A stretch of 64,000 nt of DNA from Paenarthrobacter aurescens (GTDB taxonomy: Bacteria; Actinomycetota; Actinomycetes; Actinomycetales; Micrococcaceae). Both the position numbers and the translations under genes were made by a program. Under the pieces are notes generated by a model, which was not told the DNA's origin, searched no databases, and worked only from the letters and a program-made list of their open reading frames with translations. Of the stretch, positions 25,006-33,477 are shown piece after piece. The DNA lies in contig NZ_JAOEFX010000007.1 in NCBI RefSeq assembly GCF_025421775.1, positions 186,001-250,000 of the forward strand, read 5' to 3'. Position 1 is the stretch's first letter. The number at the start of each line of letters is the position of its first letter.

Positions 25006-25605
25006 ATGACCACCACCACCCAGGACTTCACCGTCCGCACCACCATCTACTCCGAAGACCTCGAAGGTTGGGGTGCGCTGCGGCTCGTCCCGCTGGTTCC
25101 CAGCGACGACATTGACCTCATCTTCGAATGGGTTACCCAGCCCCGCGCCAAATTCTGGGGAATGACCGAGCACACCCGGGAGCACGTCCAGGAAATCTAC
25201 GAATTCCTGGACTCGCTGGAGACCCACCACGCGTTCCTCGCCGTCCTTGACGGGGAGCCGTTGGCACTCTTCCAAACGTACGAGCCCCTGCACGATCCCG
25301 TCGGCGAGGCCTATCCCGCCCGTGAGGCAGACATCGGCATGCACTTGCTGCTGGCCCCGGCCACCCGGCCCATTCCGCACTTCACGCCGAAGCTCGGAAC
25401 GTCGCTGATCAAATACATGTTCTCCCTGCCGGGCAAGGACCGGATTGTCGTCGAACCTGACTCCCGCAACGCCAAGGCGCTGCGCCGTCTGGAAGCGACG
25501 TGCTTCGAGCTGGGCCCCATCATTCAGCTCGCCGAGAAGGAAGCCCAGTTGGGTTTCCTGACACGGGCCGGCTTTGACGAGATCCAGGAACAGCAGGCGC
25601 GCTAG
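25006..25605 (+). CDS. GNAT acyltransferase, siderophore biosynthesis type (IucB/MbtK-like)
   Basis: Protein of 199 aa. The core FEWVTQPRAKFWGM followed by ADIGMHLLLAP and VVEPDSRNAKALRRLE matches the IucB/AlcB/MbtK branch of N-acyltransferases that acylate hydroxylamine or lysine side chains of siderophores. ATG 25006 follows GAAGG. It is probably co-transcribed with the acylase from an iron-box promoter. No siderophore synthetase (NIS or NRPS) is in the window, so these genes may serve a pathway elsewhere or modify imported siderophores. Confidence 0.78.
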   Translation: MTTTTQDFTVRTTIYSEDLEGWGALRLVPLVPSDDIDLIFEWVTQPRAKFWGMTEHTREHVQEIYEFLDSLETHHAFLAVLDGEPLALFQTYEPLHDPVGEAYPAREADIGMHLLLAPATRPIPHFTPKLGTSLIKYMFSLPGKDRIVVEPDSRNAKALRRLEATCFELGPIIQLAEKEAQLGFLTRAGFDEIQEQQAR

Positions 25606-25628
25606 GGTTCGCCACGGGCCACAGCGAA

Positions 25629-25661
25629 GTGCCGCCGGCGCCCCCAACAGGCCGGCGGCAC
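25629..25661. terminator. Hairpin between GNAT gene and ecfT
   Basis: GTGCCGCCGGC at 25629-25639 pairs perfectly with GCCGGCGGCAC at 25651-25661. Located between convergent genes, so probably a bidirectional terminator; there is no clear T-run. Confidence 0.65.
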
Positions 25662-25694
25662 GCTTGGTGTCCAGTTCTCCAGCGCATGAAAGCG

Positions 25695-26489
25695 CTAGCG
25701 CCAGACGAAGCTCCACGTTCCAGCGCCCACAGCCGTGAGCACTGCGCCCGCTCCGATGATCAAGCCGCCAAGGACCACCCACACGTCCAACATCGAGTAC
25801 GTGGATTCACGCGCCCACGTCCGTTGACCGCCGCCGAAGCCGCGCGCTTCCATGGTCACTGCCAGCCGTGATGCCCTGCGAACAGCCTGGACGAGCAGCC
25901 CGAAGCTCTGGCCAAGTGTGGCTTTCAGACGTTGGAACGGGCTGCCCTGCGAACCAACACCGCGGGCACGGCGGGCCATGCCGATGGTCTGCCATTCCTC
26001 CGCCATCAGGCCAACCAGCCTCATGGCGGCCAAAGAACCGAGGACAAAGCGGTGTGGCAGCTTTGCCTTCTGCGCCAGCGCATCGGCCAAATCAGTCGGG
26101 TCCGTGCAGGTCATCAGCAGGATCGCCGGCAACGCAATCGCCAGGCCGCGGAGCATGAAACCCAGCCCCAGTTCGAGGGAACCTTCGCTGATGGACCAGA
26201 GTCCGACGTCGCGCAGTACTGCGCCGCTGTCCGCCGCCACGATCGCGGTGCTCCAGCCGCCGATCGCCGCTGCGATGATCAATGGCCAGGCCCGTTGCCA
26301 CAGAAGCCTGATGGTCAGGCCGGCCAGCGGGAACAGAGCCAGCTCCGCGACGAGCGCCGTGGTCGCCGACACCCAGTCGATGGACAGCGCCAGGACCAAA
26401 GAAATAAGGAAGACTGCCACGAACTTTGCCAAAGGGTTGGCATGGGTCAGCAAGGCGTGGTTTCCGCGAATGTTCAATGCGTCCCTCAT
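25695..26489 (-). CDS. ECF transporter transmembrane component (EcfT, YkoC-like)
   Basis: Membrane protein of 264 aa with about five to six helices. The cytoplasmic coupling motifs are visible as MARRARGVGS and TMEARGFGGGQ, matching the two Ala-Arg-Gly signatures of EcfT that contact the ATPases. It links the substrate-binding S component to the ATP-binding protein in a vitamin importer. It is third in the operon S-A-T; its ATG overlaps the ATPase stop (ATGA). Confidence 0.87.
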   Translation of the reverse strand: MRDALNIRGNHALLTHANPLAKFVAVFLISLVLALSIDWVSATTALVAELALFPLAGLTIRLLWQRAWPLIIAAAIGGWSTAIVAADSGAVLRDVGLWSISEGSLELGLGFMLRGLAIALPAILLMTCTDPTDLADALAQKAKLPHRFVLGSLAAMRLVGLMAEEWQTIGMARRARGVGSQGSPFQRLKATLGQSFGLLVQAVRRASRLAVTMEARGFGGGQRTWARESTYSMLDVWVVLGGLIIGAGAVLTAVGAGTWSFVWR

Positions 26490-28066
26490 GCGGCACCCGC
26501 CTCCTGATGCGTGGATTCGCCTTGTGCCACCGGGCCGAGCCGCAGCTCGGTTCCCCCGAGTACCGCGCTGAACTCCTGGTCATGGGTCACGGAGACCACG
26601 GCCGTTCCGGCGTCCAGCAACTCCGAGAGGAACGACGCCAGCTCAGCCCACGTGTTCGCATCCTGACCGAACGTTGGCTCATCGAGCACCAGGACCTTCG
26701 GATGGGCGGCCAGCACTGTGGCCACCGAGAGCCGGCGCTTCTCCCCGCCGGACAAGGTGTACGGGTTGGCGTCCACCAGATGCGTCAGCCGCAGCCGCTC
26801 CAGCAGTTCGTCCACACGCTCCTCACCATGGCCCAAATGCTTCGGACCAAACATGAGCTCGTCCAGGACCTTGCCCGTGACGAACTGGTGCTCCGGTTCC
26901 TGGAACACTGTCCCGATGCGTGAAATCAGCTGATCGGCTTTCCACTTGAACGGGTCAATTCCGGCCCCCTCGGAAAGCTCGACGGCGGCACTCACCCGGC
27001 CGTCCACCGGCGCCAGAAGGCCGGCCAACGTGAGCGCAAACGTAGACTTGCCGGCACCGTTTGGTCCAGTGATGGTCAGAGCCTGGCCAGCCCTGACCTG
27101 GGCGCTGATGTCCGTTTGCACAGGAACAGGCGGGACGGTCTTGAAACCTTTGCGCCGCGGCCTTTCCCGGGAAACAGCAACGTCCTGTGCTGCGAGTAGA
27201 AGCTGCGCGGTCCCCGGCTGGATATGCCGCGCCCGGGTTGCCGGAACGTACCCCGGCACCCATACGCCGGCGGCCATCAGCATGGTCCTGGCTTCTGAGA
27301 GAACCTGATCCGGCGGGCCGTCCAGGAGGACTCCGGGTGTACCGGTCTTTGACCCTGAGCCGGCCGACCCCGGCTGCAGGACCACAATCCTGTCCACCAG
27401 GTCCTTCCAGACGGACACCCGGTGTTCCACCACAACCAGGGTGGCGCCTGTCTTGTCCAGGCACCGACTCACGGCGTCGCGAACCTCCAAAACCCCTGCC
27501 GGGTCCAAGTTGGCCGTAGGTTCGTCCAACAGGATCAGGCCTGGTCGCATCGCCAAAATGCCGGCAAGCGCGAGGCGCTGCTTCTGCCCGCCGGAGAGTG
27601 CCGCCGTCGGGTGATCCAACGCCAAACCGCCGCCCGCAGCGGTGCGCAACCCCACGTCGTCGAGCGCTTCATGAACGCGGGACCATATCTCGTCCCGCGG
27701 CACCGCCAGGTTCTCAGCACCGAAGGCGACGTCGTCACCCACCCGGGAGAGGACCACCTGCGTTTCCGGGTCCTGCTGCATCAGGCCGGCGCGGCCACGC
27801 TGCCCGCGGGGAGCAACGCCGTCGATCAGCAGGGAGCCGGACTCGTCCGAGTCGTCTTCCTCATCGCCCAGCACACCGGCGAGCGCATGGAGCAGCGTCG
27901 ACTTCCCAGCACCCGACGGGCCCAACAGAAGCACCCTCTCACCCGGTTCAATCCGGAGGTCCAAGCCATGGATTGCAGGCACAGAGCGGCCGGCATGCCG
28001 CCAACCCCAGCCCTCGGCTGAAATGGCGGCAGGCCGCACCGGGCTGCTGCTTTCGGTTGTCCGCAT
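26486..28066 (-). CDS. ECF transporter ATPase, two fused ABC domains (YkoD-like)
   Basis: Protein of 526 aa with two complete ABC ATPase domains. Domain 1 has Walker A GPSGAGKST and signature LSGGQKQR, domain 2 GPNGAGKST and LSGGEKRR; both have Walker B ending LDEPT. It replaces the separate EcfA1/EcfA2 pair. It energises uptake by the neighbouring S and T components. Its ATG overlaps the S-component stop as TGATG, indicating coupled translation. Confidence 0.88.
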   Translation of the reverse strand: MRTTESSSPVRPAAISAEGWGWRHAGRSVPAIHGLDLRIEPGERVLLLGPSGAGKSTLLHALAGVLGDEEDDSDESGSLLIDGVAPRGQRGRAGLMQQDPETQVVLSRVGDDVAFGAENLAVPRDEIWSRVHEALDDVGLRTAAGGGLALDHPTAALSGGQKQRLALAGILAMRPGLILLDEPTANLDPAGVLEVRDAVSRCLDKTGATLVVVEHRVSVWKDLVDRIVVLQPGSAGSGSKTGTPGVLLDGPPDQVLSEARTMLMAAGVWVPGYVPATRARHIQPGTAQLLLAAQDVAVSRERPRRKGFKTVPPVPVQTDISAQVRAGQALTITGPNGAGKSTFALTLAGLLAPVDGRVSAAVELSEGAGIDPFKWKADQLISRIGTVFQEPEHQFVTGKVLDELMFGPKHLGHGEERVDELLERLRLTHLVDANPYTLSGGEKRRLSVATVLAAHPKVLVLDEPTFGQDANTWAELASFLSELLDAGTAVVSVTHDQEFSAVLGGTELRLGPVAQGESTHQEAGAA

Positions 28067-28686
28067 CAGTTGAAGACGGGCTCCGAAGCTGCCTTGCGCG
28101 ACGCGAAGGAGCTCAGGACCCCGGTCTTGGCCAGGCCGCGGGTTGCAATCCAGGACAGGGCTCCAGCGATAACTGCACCGGAGATGGTGGTGAAAGTGAT
28201 GTACGCCAGCTTGTCCATTGCCTCATAGGCGATGTTCCAGCCCCAGGGGAGGAAGGAGTCGTTCAGGCCGCAGAAGAGGCCCGCACCGGCGCCCGCGAGG
28301 AGTGCCGTGGGCAAGTTGAACTTCTTGTAGCGGAATGCGGCGAAGATGAGCTCGGCACCAAGGCCCTGGAGGACGCCGGAGATCAGCACGGTGGTGCCGT
28401 ACTGCGAGCCCATGATGAGTTCGCCGGTGGCGGCTACGGCTTCGCAGAACAGGGCTGCACCCGGCTTGCGGATAATGAGCATGCCCAGGACTGCGGGGAT
28501 CATCCAGCCGCCGGCGATCAGGCCGGTGAGCGGCGGATACGTCGCGTTCATGGGGATGGATACCAGCGCGGCGCCCTGGGACCAAGCCCAGAAGATCACG
28601 CCGCCTGCGATGGCGATCAGGGCCGCCACAACGATGTCTACAACACGCCAGTTATAACTGGTCTTCTTCACGTTTACCGTGGTCAT
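28066..28686 (-). CDS. YkoE-family ECF substrate-binding component (thiamine or precursor uptake)
   Basis: Membrane protein of 206 aa with about six helices. WGWNIAYEAMDKLAYITFT and GTTVLISGVLQGLGAELIFA match YkoE-type S components. YkoEDC systems import thiamine or its hydroxymethylpyrimidine moiety. A TPP riboswitch lies directly upstream, which strongly supports thiamine-related uptake. ATG 28686 has AGGAGGC about 10 nt upstream. Confidence 0.88.
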   Translation of the reverse strand: MTTVNVKKTSYNWRVVDIVVAALIAIAGGVIFWAWSQGAALVSIPMNATYPPLTGLIAGGWMIPAVLGMLIIRKPGAALFCEAVAATGELIMGSQYGTTVLISGVLQGLGAELIFAAFRYKKFNLPTALLAGAGAGLFCGLNDSFLPWGWNIAYEAMDKLAYITFTTISGAVIAGALSWIATRGLAKTGVLSSFASRKAASEPVFN

Positions 28687-28778
28687 TTTTCTGCCTCCTG
28701 AGGTACAGGAGGGGAAAGTGCTACCCGGATTCTCCAGTCGGCCTGCGCCGCCCGGATCCGGACACTCTGAGAAGCTCG

Positions 28779-28891
28779 ACTCCCTTGCGCCGGTACTAAC
28801 CGGATCAGGTTCGAGGGTCTGCGGCTGTCCGCACTCTCAGCGCCCTCGCGTCTCCCGCATCTCTGCGGGGTCCGACGGCGGCGCTCCCCTG
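28779..28891 (-). ncRNA. TPP riboswitch (thi box)
   Basis: Read leftward, the blocks occur in canonical order: GGGGAGCGCC, CGCTGAGAGTG, GACCCTCGAACCTGATC and CCGGTTAGTACCGGC, then GCAAGGGAG closing P1. It lies about 90 nt before the YkoE-like start and should switch off the thiamine importer when thiamine pyrophosphate is plentiful. Confidence 0.93.
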
Positions 28892-29133
28892 TCGTTATCA
28901 AATCTGCCCTGATGGGCTGGTTCAGTTTACACCCGCCTGCGCGGCGGCCGCTGGCCTGTAGCCCGCCTGCAGTCACAATCGGATCAGCGCGCCCCTGGCC
29001 GGATGAGTTCCAGGCGTGCGTTGCCAGGCCCGCTCTACACACTTCTCCCCCGGTTTGGCCTGCACACCCGGCCCCGCAACGAGACCTGCGAGAATGGACC
29101 AGCAGATTCGACCGCGGCAAAGGGGCACATTTC

Positions 29134-29823
29134 ATGACGGACATTCCCGGCTCAGGACTTCCAGACACCACGCCCGCGTCTGAACCACGCCTCGCTGCCA
29201 GTGTCATCCTGCTCCGCGACGCCCCCACCGGCCTGGAAGCATTCGTCCAGCACAGGGTGAGCACCATGGATTTTGCCGCCGGCATGGTGGTCTTCCCGGG
29301 AGGCCGGGTGGATGCTGTGGACCAGTCCGGCTGGGATTACCCCGACGAACTCCTTCAGGCGCACGCGGCCGATTGGCGCCACACCTCCATCAGCGCGGAC
29401 CCTGCGCCTGCGGCGACCAAGGCCGGAACAGTTCTCGCAGCTGCCATCCGGGAGGTCCAAGAGGAGGCCGGGCTGAGCATCGACGCCGCTGACCTCCGCC
29501 CGTGGGCCAATTGGATCACTCCGACGGACATGCCCAAGCGCTTCGATACCTACTTCTACGTCGCCAAGCCCGCGCCGGGAGCTGAGCCCCAGCATCAAAC
29601 CACGGAGGCCTGGCAGTCACTGTGGATGCCGGTGGACGGAATTCTTGGGGCGGAAGCCGCCGGCACCCTGAAACTGATGCCGCCCACCTATTACCTGCTC
29701 ATAGAAATCGCAGCATTGGGAACAGTGGACGCTGTATGGTCGGCCGGGCACCCGGTGGTTCCAGTCCTGGCCCCGGTGGGTTCGCTGGCGGCGTTCTTCA
29801 AAGAACGGGAAAGCCGCCGCTAA
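29134..29823 (+). CDS. NUDIX hydrolase (NUDT19/NudL-like)
   Basis: Protein of 229 aa. The Nudix helix is present as REVQEEAGL (106-114), but the glycine part (VVFPGGRVD, 53-60) is separated from it by an insertion of about 40 residues, as in the NUDT19-like group that cleaves CoA and related diphosphates. Start ATG 29134 has AAAGGGG upstream; longer in-frame extensions back to 28912 run over the TPP-riboswitch promoter region and are unlikely. Function on a particular nucleotide is unknown. Confidence 0.82.
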   Translation: MTDIPGSGLPDTTPASEPRLAASVILLRDAPTGLEAFVQHRVSTMDFAAGMVVFPGGRVDAVDQSGWDYPDELLQAHAADWRHTSISADPAPAATKAGTVLAAAIREVQEEAGLSIDAADLRPWANWITPTDMPKRFDTYFYVAKPAPGAEPQHQTTEAWQSLWMPVDGILGAEAAGTLKLMPPTYYLLIEIAALGTVDAVWSAGHPVVPVLAPVGSLAAFFKERESRR

Positions 29824-29859
29824 AGGTGCCCATCGGTCCTTTGCAGCTAGGCTGGGACC

Positions 29860-30120
29860 ATGAACCTCTTCTTCAAGCTGCTGGGTGCCGGAGTGAGCCT
29901 CGGAGCTGGCTTCGTCGGAACCAAACTCGTCAATAAAGGGTGGGAAAAGGCCACGGGCAACAAGCCTCCCACAGGCAACGATGACGTGGAAACGAGCCTG
30001 CGCTCCGCCCTGACTTTCGCGCTGATTTCTGCGGTCGTGAGCACGCTGATCCAGGTTCTGGCCAACCGCGGCACACAACGCGCCATTGCACGCTTCGCCA
30101 AGAGCCAGGACATCGTCTAG
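29860..30120 (+). CDS. DUF4235 membrane protein
   Basis: Small protein of 86 aa with two hydrophobic segments (about 5-23 and 48-66) and a central charged stretch. The N-terminal FKLLGAGVSLGAGFVGTKLV matches actinobacterial DUF4235 proteins of unknown function. It follows the Nudix gene by 36 bp and may share its transcript. A strong terminator lies directly downstream. Confidence 0.8.
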   Translation: MNLFFKLLGAGVSLGAGFVGTKLVNKGWEKATGNKPPTGNDDVETSLRSALTFALISAVVSTLIQVLANRGTQRAIARFAKSQDIV

Positions 30121-30138
30121 GCACAACCCGGACAACAA

Positions 30139-30174
30139 ACGAGCGCGGGGCCACCTTGGTGGCCCCGCGCTCGT
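30139..30174. terminator. Strong bidirectional terminator
   Basis: ACGAGCGCGGGGCCACC at 30139-30155 pairs perfectly with GGTGGCCCCGCGCTCGT at 30158-30174 (17-bp stem, 2-nt centre). It separates DUF4235 from the convergent mnh operon. Confidence 0.88.
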
Positions 30175-30191
30175 TTCGTTTTACGCGCCGT

Positions 30192-30584
30192 TCAGCGCTC
30201 GCTTTCCGGCTCTTGTCCGGCCGCTGCGCGCTGAACAACCGCTTCAAGTTCGTCCTTGGTAAGCATTTCGCGGTGGCCGTGCTTGGTGCGGTAAGCCGAG
30301 CGCCCCACCATGTGGGCGGAGACGGGCGCCGTGAGCAGCTGGAAAATCCACGCCACCACCAGAACCGGCCACACCCACCAGGTCCGCATCTGCAGCCCAA
30401 TGGCGGCAAGCATGAGGAACAAACCCAGGACCTGCGGCTTGGTGGCAGCATGCATGCGGCTCATGAGGTCCGGGAAACGAAGCAAGCCAATGGCAGCACC
30501 CAAGGACATCAAGGCTCCCACCACCAGGAACACTGCGGTTACAGCGTCGATGACAGCGTCTACGCCGGTGGCATCAGGACTCAT
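30192..30584 (-). CDS. mnhG: Na+/H+ antiporter subunit G
   Basis: Membrane protein of 130 aa with three helices; GLLRFPDLMSRMHAATK is the family core. It is the last gene of the six-gene Mrp/Mnh operon. ATG 30584 is chosen because homology begins there; it overlaps the mnhF end by 11 bp. A longer in-frame extension overlaps mnhF further and is unlikely. The tail after residue 105 is charged and predicted cytoplasmic. Confidence 0.87.
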   Translation of the reverse strand: MSPDATGVDAVIDAVTAVFLVVGALMSLGAAIGLLRFPDLMSRMHAATKPQVLGLFLMLAAIGLQMRTWWVWPVLVVAWIFQLLTAPVSAHMVGRSAYRTKHGHREMLTKDELEAVVQRAAAGQEPESER

Positions 30585-30852
30585 TGCTCTGTTCCCTCCG
30601 CTCGGCCACGAACCGGGCAACGGTCACTGATCCGATGAACCCGATCACCGCGAGGGCAACCAGGAGCATCAGGTTGTTCAGGTGGCGGTTCAACGCCATA
30701 TCGATCGCCAACGCAACACCCAGGATTGCCAGCAGGACGTCTGAGGCCAGCACCCGGTCCAGCAAGGATGGGCCGATGGCGATGCGGACGATCGCACCTG
30801 CGGCGGCCAGGCTAAGGATCACTGCCGTGACGACGAGGACTACTTCCTTCAT
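30574..30852 (-). CDS. mnhF: Na+/H+ antiporter subunit F
   Basis: Membrane protein of 92 aa with three helices; IAIGPSLLDRVLASDVL is the MrpF signature. ATG 30852 overlaps the mnhE stop as ATGA. The same frame stays open for another 220 codons upstream inside mnhE, but that part is the shadow of mnhE and the protein should begin at MKEVVLVV. Confidence 0.88.
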   Translation of the reverse strand: MKEVVLVVTAVILSLAAAGAIVRIAIGPSLLDRVLASDVLLAILGVALAIDMALNRHLNNLMLLVALAVIGFIGSVTVARFVAERREQSNES

Positions 30853-31415
30853 GGCGTTGCCCCTTCCATGCCCGTCCGGGCTTCGGCCTTCAGTGCCTCG
30901 ACCTCTTCGCGGGTACCCATAATCCCGATCAATCCGGCCTCGATCCTTTGGACTTCCCGACGTATGTTGTCGATGTCCGCTTCCTCGTAAATATTGAGCG
31001 CGTGCAGGTAGAGCGTGGAGGTCGATCGGTCCACTTCCACTACCAGCGAGCCGGGGATCAGCGAGATGACGTGCCCGGTTGCCGTCACCATAAGGTCCGA
31101 GTGGCTCCGCAACGGGACGGCGACGACGGCGCTGCGCACCTTGGGGCCTTTGGTCACCGCCAGGTACAGGACAACGAAGCTCGCGGCCACGACTTTGGCG
31201 AGGAACATCAGGGCAAAGGGAACCGCACGCAGGATGTTGAACCTGCCGCTGAGCTCCACGGGCGGCAGGTAGAAGAACTTGGCCACCAGCACGGCGATCA
31301 GGGCACCAAAGAGCAAGTTGCCGGGGCTGAAGTCCCGCCACAGCGCACCCCACACAATGACCAACCAAATGAGCAGGGGCAGCTCGGTGCGGAACGAAAT
31401 CGGTTTGCGGCTCAT
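30849..31415 (-). CDS. mnhE: Na+/H+ antiporter subunit E
   Basis: Protein of 188 aa. Two to three N-terminal helices are followed by a cytoplasmic domain containing LISLIPGSLVVEVD and LYLHALNI, the MrpE hallmarks. The C-terminal extension of about 35 residues is charged. ATG 31415 overlaps the mnhD stop (ATGA). Confidence 0.88.
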   Translation of the reverse strand: MSRKPISFRTELPLLIWLVIVWGALWRDFSPGNLLFGALIAVLVAKFFYLPPVELSGRFNILRAVPFALMFLAKVVAASFVVLYLAVTKGPKVRSAVVAVPLRSHSDLMVTATGHVISLIPGSLVVEVDRSTSTLYLHALNIYEEADIDNIRREVQRIEAGLIGIMGTREEVEALKAEARTGMEGATP

Positions 31416-32980
31416 TTCGCATCCCCTGTCCCTGCCAGCGGCGGCACCACCACGGAATCGCCCAGGACCGAGTGGATATAGGCAGAACGGTCCAGCATGA
31501 TTCCTGCGGAGCCGTCGGCAACCTGGAAGAGCGGACCGGCGAAGACCGTCAACGCAACTCCGAATACCACCAGTCCCGCCGTCGAGCCGACCATGGTACG
31601 CGGCAGTACACCTACGTTTCCGGGGGCCTGGAGCACGGGGTCCGGGTACTCAGCGTCCTCGGGCTTGCGCCAGAAGGCCCTGTTCCAGACACGGGCGATT
31701 GCCAGCAGCGTCAGCAGGCTGGTGACCACGCCACCCACCACCAGTGTGATGGCCAGGGGCGTTCCCAGTTCCACACCGGCCTGCAGGAGGCCCAGCTTTC
31801 CGAGGAAACCGGAGAACGGTGGAATGCCTGCAAGGTTCATCGCTGGAATAAAGAACAGCAGGGCCAGCAGGGGTGAGAGCTTGGCCAGCCCACCCAATCG
31901 GTCAATGGACGAGCTGCCGCCCCTGCGTTCTATGAGACCGGTTACAAGGAACAGGCTGGTCTGCACGGTGATGTGGTGCGCAACGTAGAAGACGGCGGCG
32001 CCCAACCCGGCCACGGAACTCATCGCCAGGCCGAACACCATGTATCCAATGTGGCTCACAAGCGTGAAGGACAGCAGACGTTTGATGTCGCTCTGGGCCA
32101 ACGCACCCAATATGCCCACCACCATGGTCAGTAACGCAACCACCATCAGCGGAACGTTCAGGGTGTCCCCCGGGAACAACAGAGTTTCAGTGCGGACCAT
32201 GGCGTAGACACCCACTTTGGTCAGCAACCCGGCAAACACGGCAGTCACAGGAGCTGGTGCGGTGGGATAGGAGTCAGGGAGCCAGAAGGACAGCGGGAAC
32301 ACAGCGGCCTTGATGCCAAAAGCCACCAGCAGCATCACATGCAGGAGGTTTTGCGTGCCCTGGTCCAGTTCGGCCAGTTTGATGGCCAGGTCCGCCATGG
32401 TGATGGTGCCGGTGGCACCGTAAATCATGGCGATGGCGATCAGGAACAACACGGAGGACACCACAGACACCACAACGTACGTGACCCCCGCGCGGATGCG
32501 CGGCCCTGTTCCGCCCAAGGTCATGAGGACGTAGCTTGCCGTCAGCAGGATCTCGAAGCCTACGTAGAGGTTGAAGAGATCGCCGGTGAGGAACGCGTTG
32601 GACACGCCGGCCACAAGGATCAGGTACGTGGGGTGGAAGATCGAGACCGGCGCTTCCTGGTCGCCGTCGGCCATGCCCTGGCCGGTGGCGTAGATCAGGA
32701 CCGCAAGGCTCACTACGGTGGAAACAACCAGCATGAGCGAGGAGAACTGGTCCACCACAAGGACCACGCCCCACGGCGGCAGCCATCCGCCCAGCGTGAC
32801 GGACGTTGTGCCGCCATCCCACACCGACAACAGGAGCAGGCATTCGAGGAGAAGAGTCGCACTCAGGATGCCGATGCTTACCACGCGCTGCGCAGTGTGG
32901 TGCCGGATCAGCAGGAACGCCAAGGCAGCACCCAGAATCGGCAGGAGGACAGCTAGCGGCGACAGGTTCGCGAGATTCAC
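31412..32980 (-). CDS. mnhD: Na+/H+ antiporter subunit D
   Basis: Membrane protein of 522 aa with about 14 helices, homologous to the proton-pumping NuoM/N subunits of complex I. DLFNLYVGFEILLTASYVL contains the glutamate conserved in transmembrane helix 5, and FPLSFWLPDSYPTAPAPV the region around the conserved lysine. It starts at GTG 32980, overlapping the mnhC stop (GTGA). Confidence 0.92.
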   Translation of the reverse strand: MNLANLSPLAVLLPILGAALAFLLIRHHTAQRVVSIGILSATLLLECLLLLSVWDGGTTSVTLGGWLPPWGVVLVVDQFSSLMLVVSTVVSLAVLIYATGQGMADGDQEAPVSIFHPTYLILVAGVSNAFLTGDLFNLYVGFEILLTASYVLMTLGGTGPRIRAGVTYVVVSVVSSVLFLIAIAMIYGATGTITMADLAIKLAELDQGTQNLLHVMLLVAFGIKAAVFPLSFWLPDSYPTAPAPVTAVFAGLLTKVGVYAMVRTETLLFPGDTLNVPLMVVALLTMVVGILGALAQSDIKRLLSFTLVSHIGYMVFGLAMSSVAGLGAAVFYVAHHITVQTSLFLVTGLIERRGGSSSIDRLGGLAKLSPLLALLFFIPAMNLAGIPPFSGFLGKLGLLQAGVELGTPLAITLVVGGVVTSLLTLLAIARVWNRAFWRKPEDAEYPDPVLQAPGNVGVLPRTMVGSTAGLVVFGVALTVFAGPLFQVADGSAGIMLDRSAYIHSVLGDSVVVPPLAGTGDAK

Positions 32981-33477
32981 GCGCTGCCTCCTTCCCGGGT
33001 TGTCGACGTGTTGGGGGTCTCCGTGGCTTCCGGGTGGTCCCGGTCCGAGGTACTGGCAGGAGTGACGGCGAACTCCGAAGTTTCCAGCGGAACAATGGCG
33101 TCGTCCTCGGCGTCGAAGCTCGGGGTCTCGGCCACGCGGCGGTCCTCAAGGTCGTCCTGGATCTCGTCCTGGCGCGCCAGGACCCACGTGCGGTAGATGA
33201 TGCCGAGCATGAATGCCGTCACGGCGAAGGAGATGACGATGGACGTCAGGATCAGAGCCTGGGGCAGAGGATCGTTGTAGGAGTCCGGGCTGGTCTCCTT
33301 GGTGAACAAGGGCGCGAGTCCGGCGTATCCCCCTGTGCTCAAGATCAGGATGTTGGTGGCGTTGGCCAGCAGCATCAATCCCAGCAGCACGCGGGTCAGG
33401 CTGCGCTCCAGGATCAAATAGATGCCGCAGGCGTAGAGGACGCCCATAACGATCAGCAGGGTCAGGTTGATGCTCAT
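32977..33477 (-). CDS. mnhC: Na+/H+ antiporter subunit C
   Basis: Membrane protein of 166 aa related to NuoK. Three helices occupy residues 1-105 (YLILERSLTRVLLGLMLL, LILTSIVISFAVTAFML). The remaining 60 residues are an unusually long acidic and Ser/Thr-rich tail; typical MnhC is about 110-125 aa. ATG 33477 overlaps the mnhA stop (ATGA). Confidence 0.9.
   Translation of the reverse strand: MSINLTLLIVMGVLYACGIYLILERSLTRVLLGLMLLANATNILILSTGGYAGLAPLFTKETSPDSYNDPLPQALILTSIVISFAVTAFMLGIIYRTWVLARQDEIQDDLEDRRVAETPSFDAEDDAIVPLETSEFAVTPASTSDRDHPEATETPNTSTTREGGSA

Noticed and set aside
28912..29133. N-terminal extension of the Nudix protein from 28912
   Set aside because: It starts at the TPP-riboswitch promoter region, has no ribosome binding site and codes for a Pro/Arg-rich shadow; ATG 29134 has AAAGGGG.
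30853..31521. 220-codon upstream extension of mnhF
   Set aside because: The peptide is Pro/Arg/Gln-rich shadow of mnhE; MnhF homology starts exactly at ATG 30852, which overlaps the mnhE stop.
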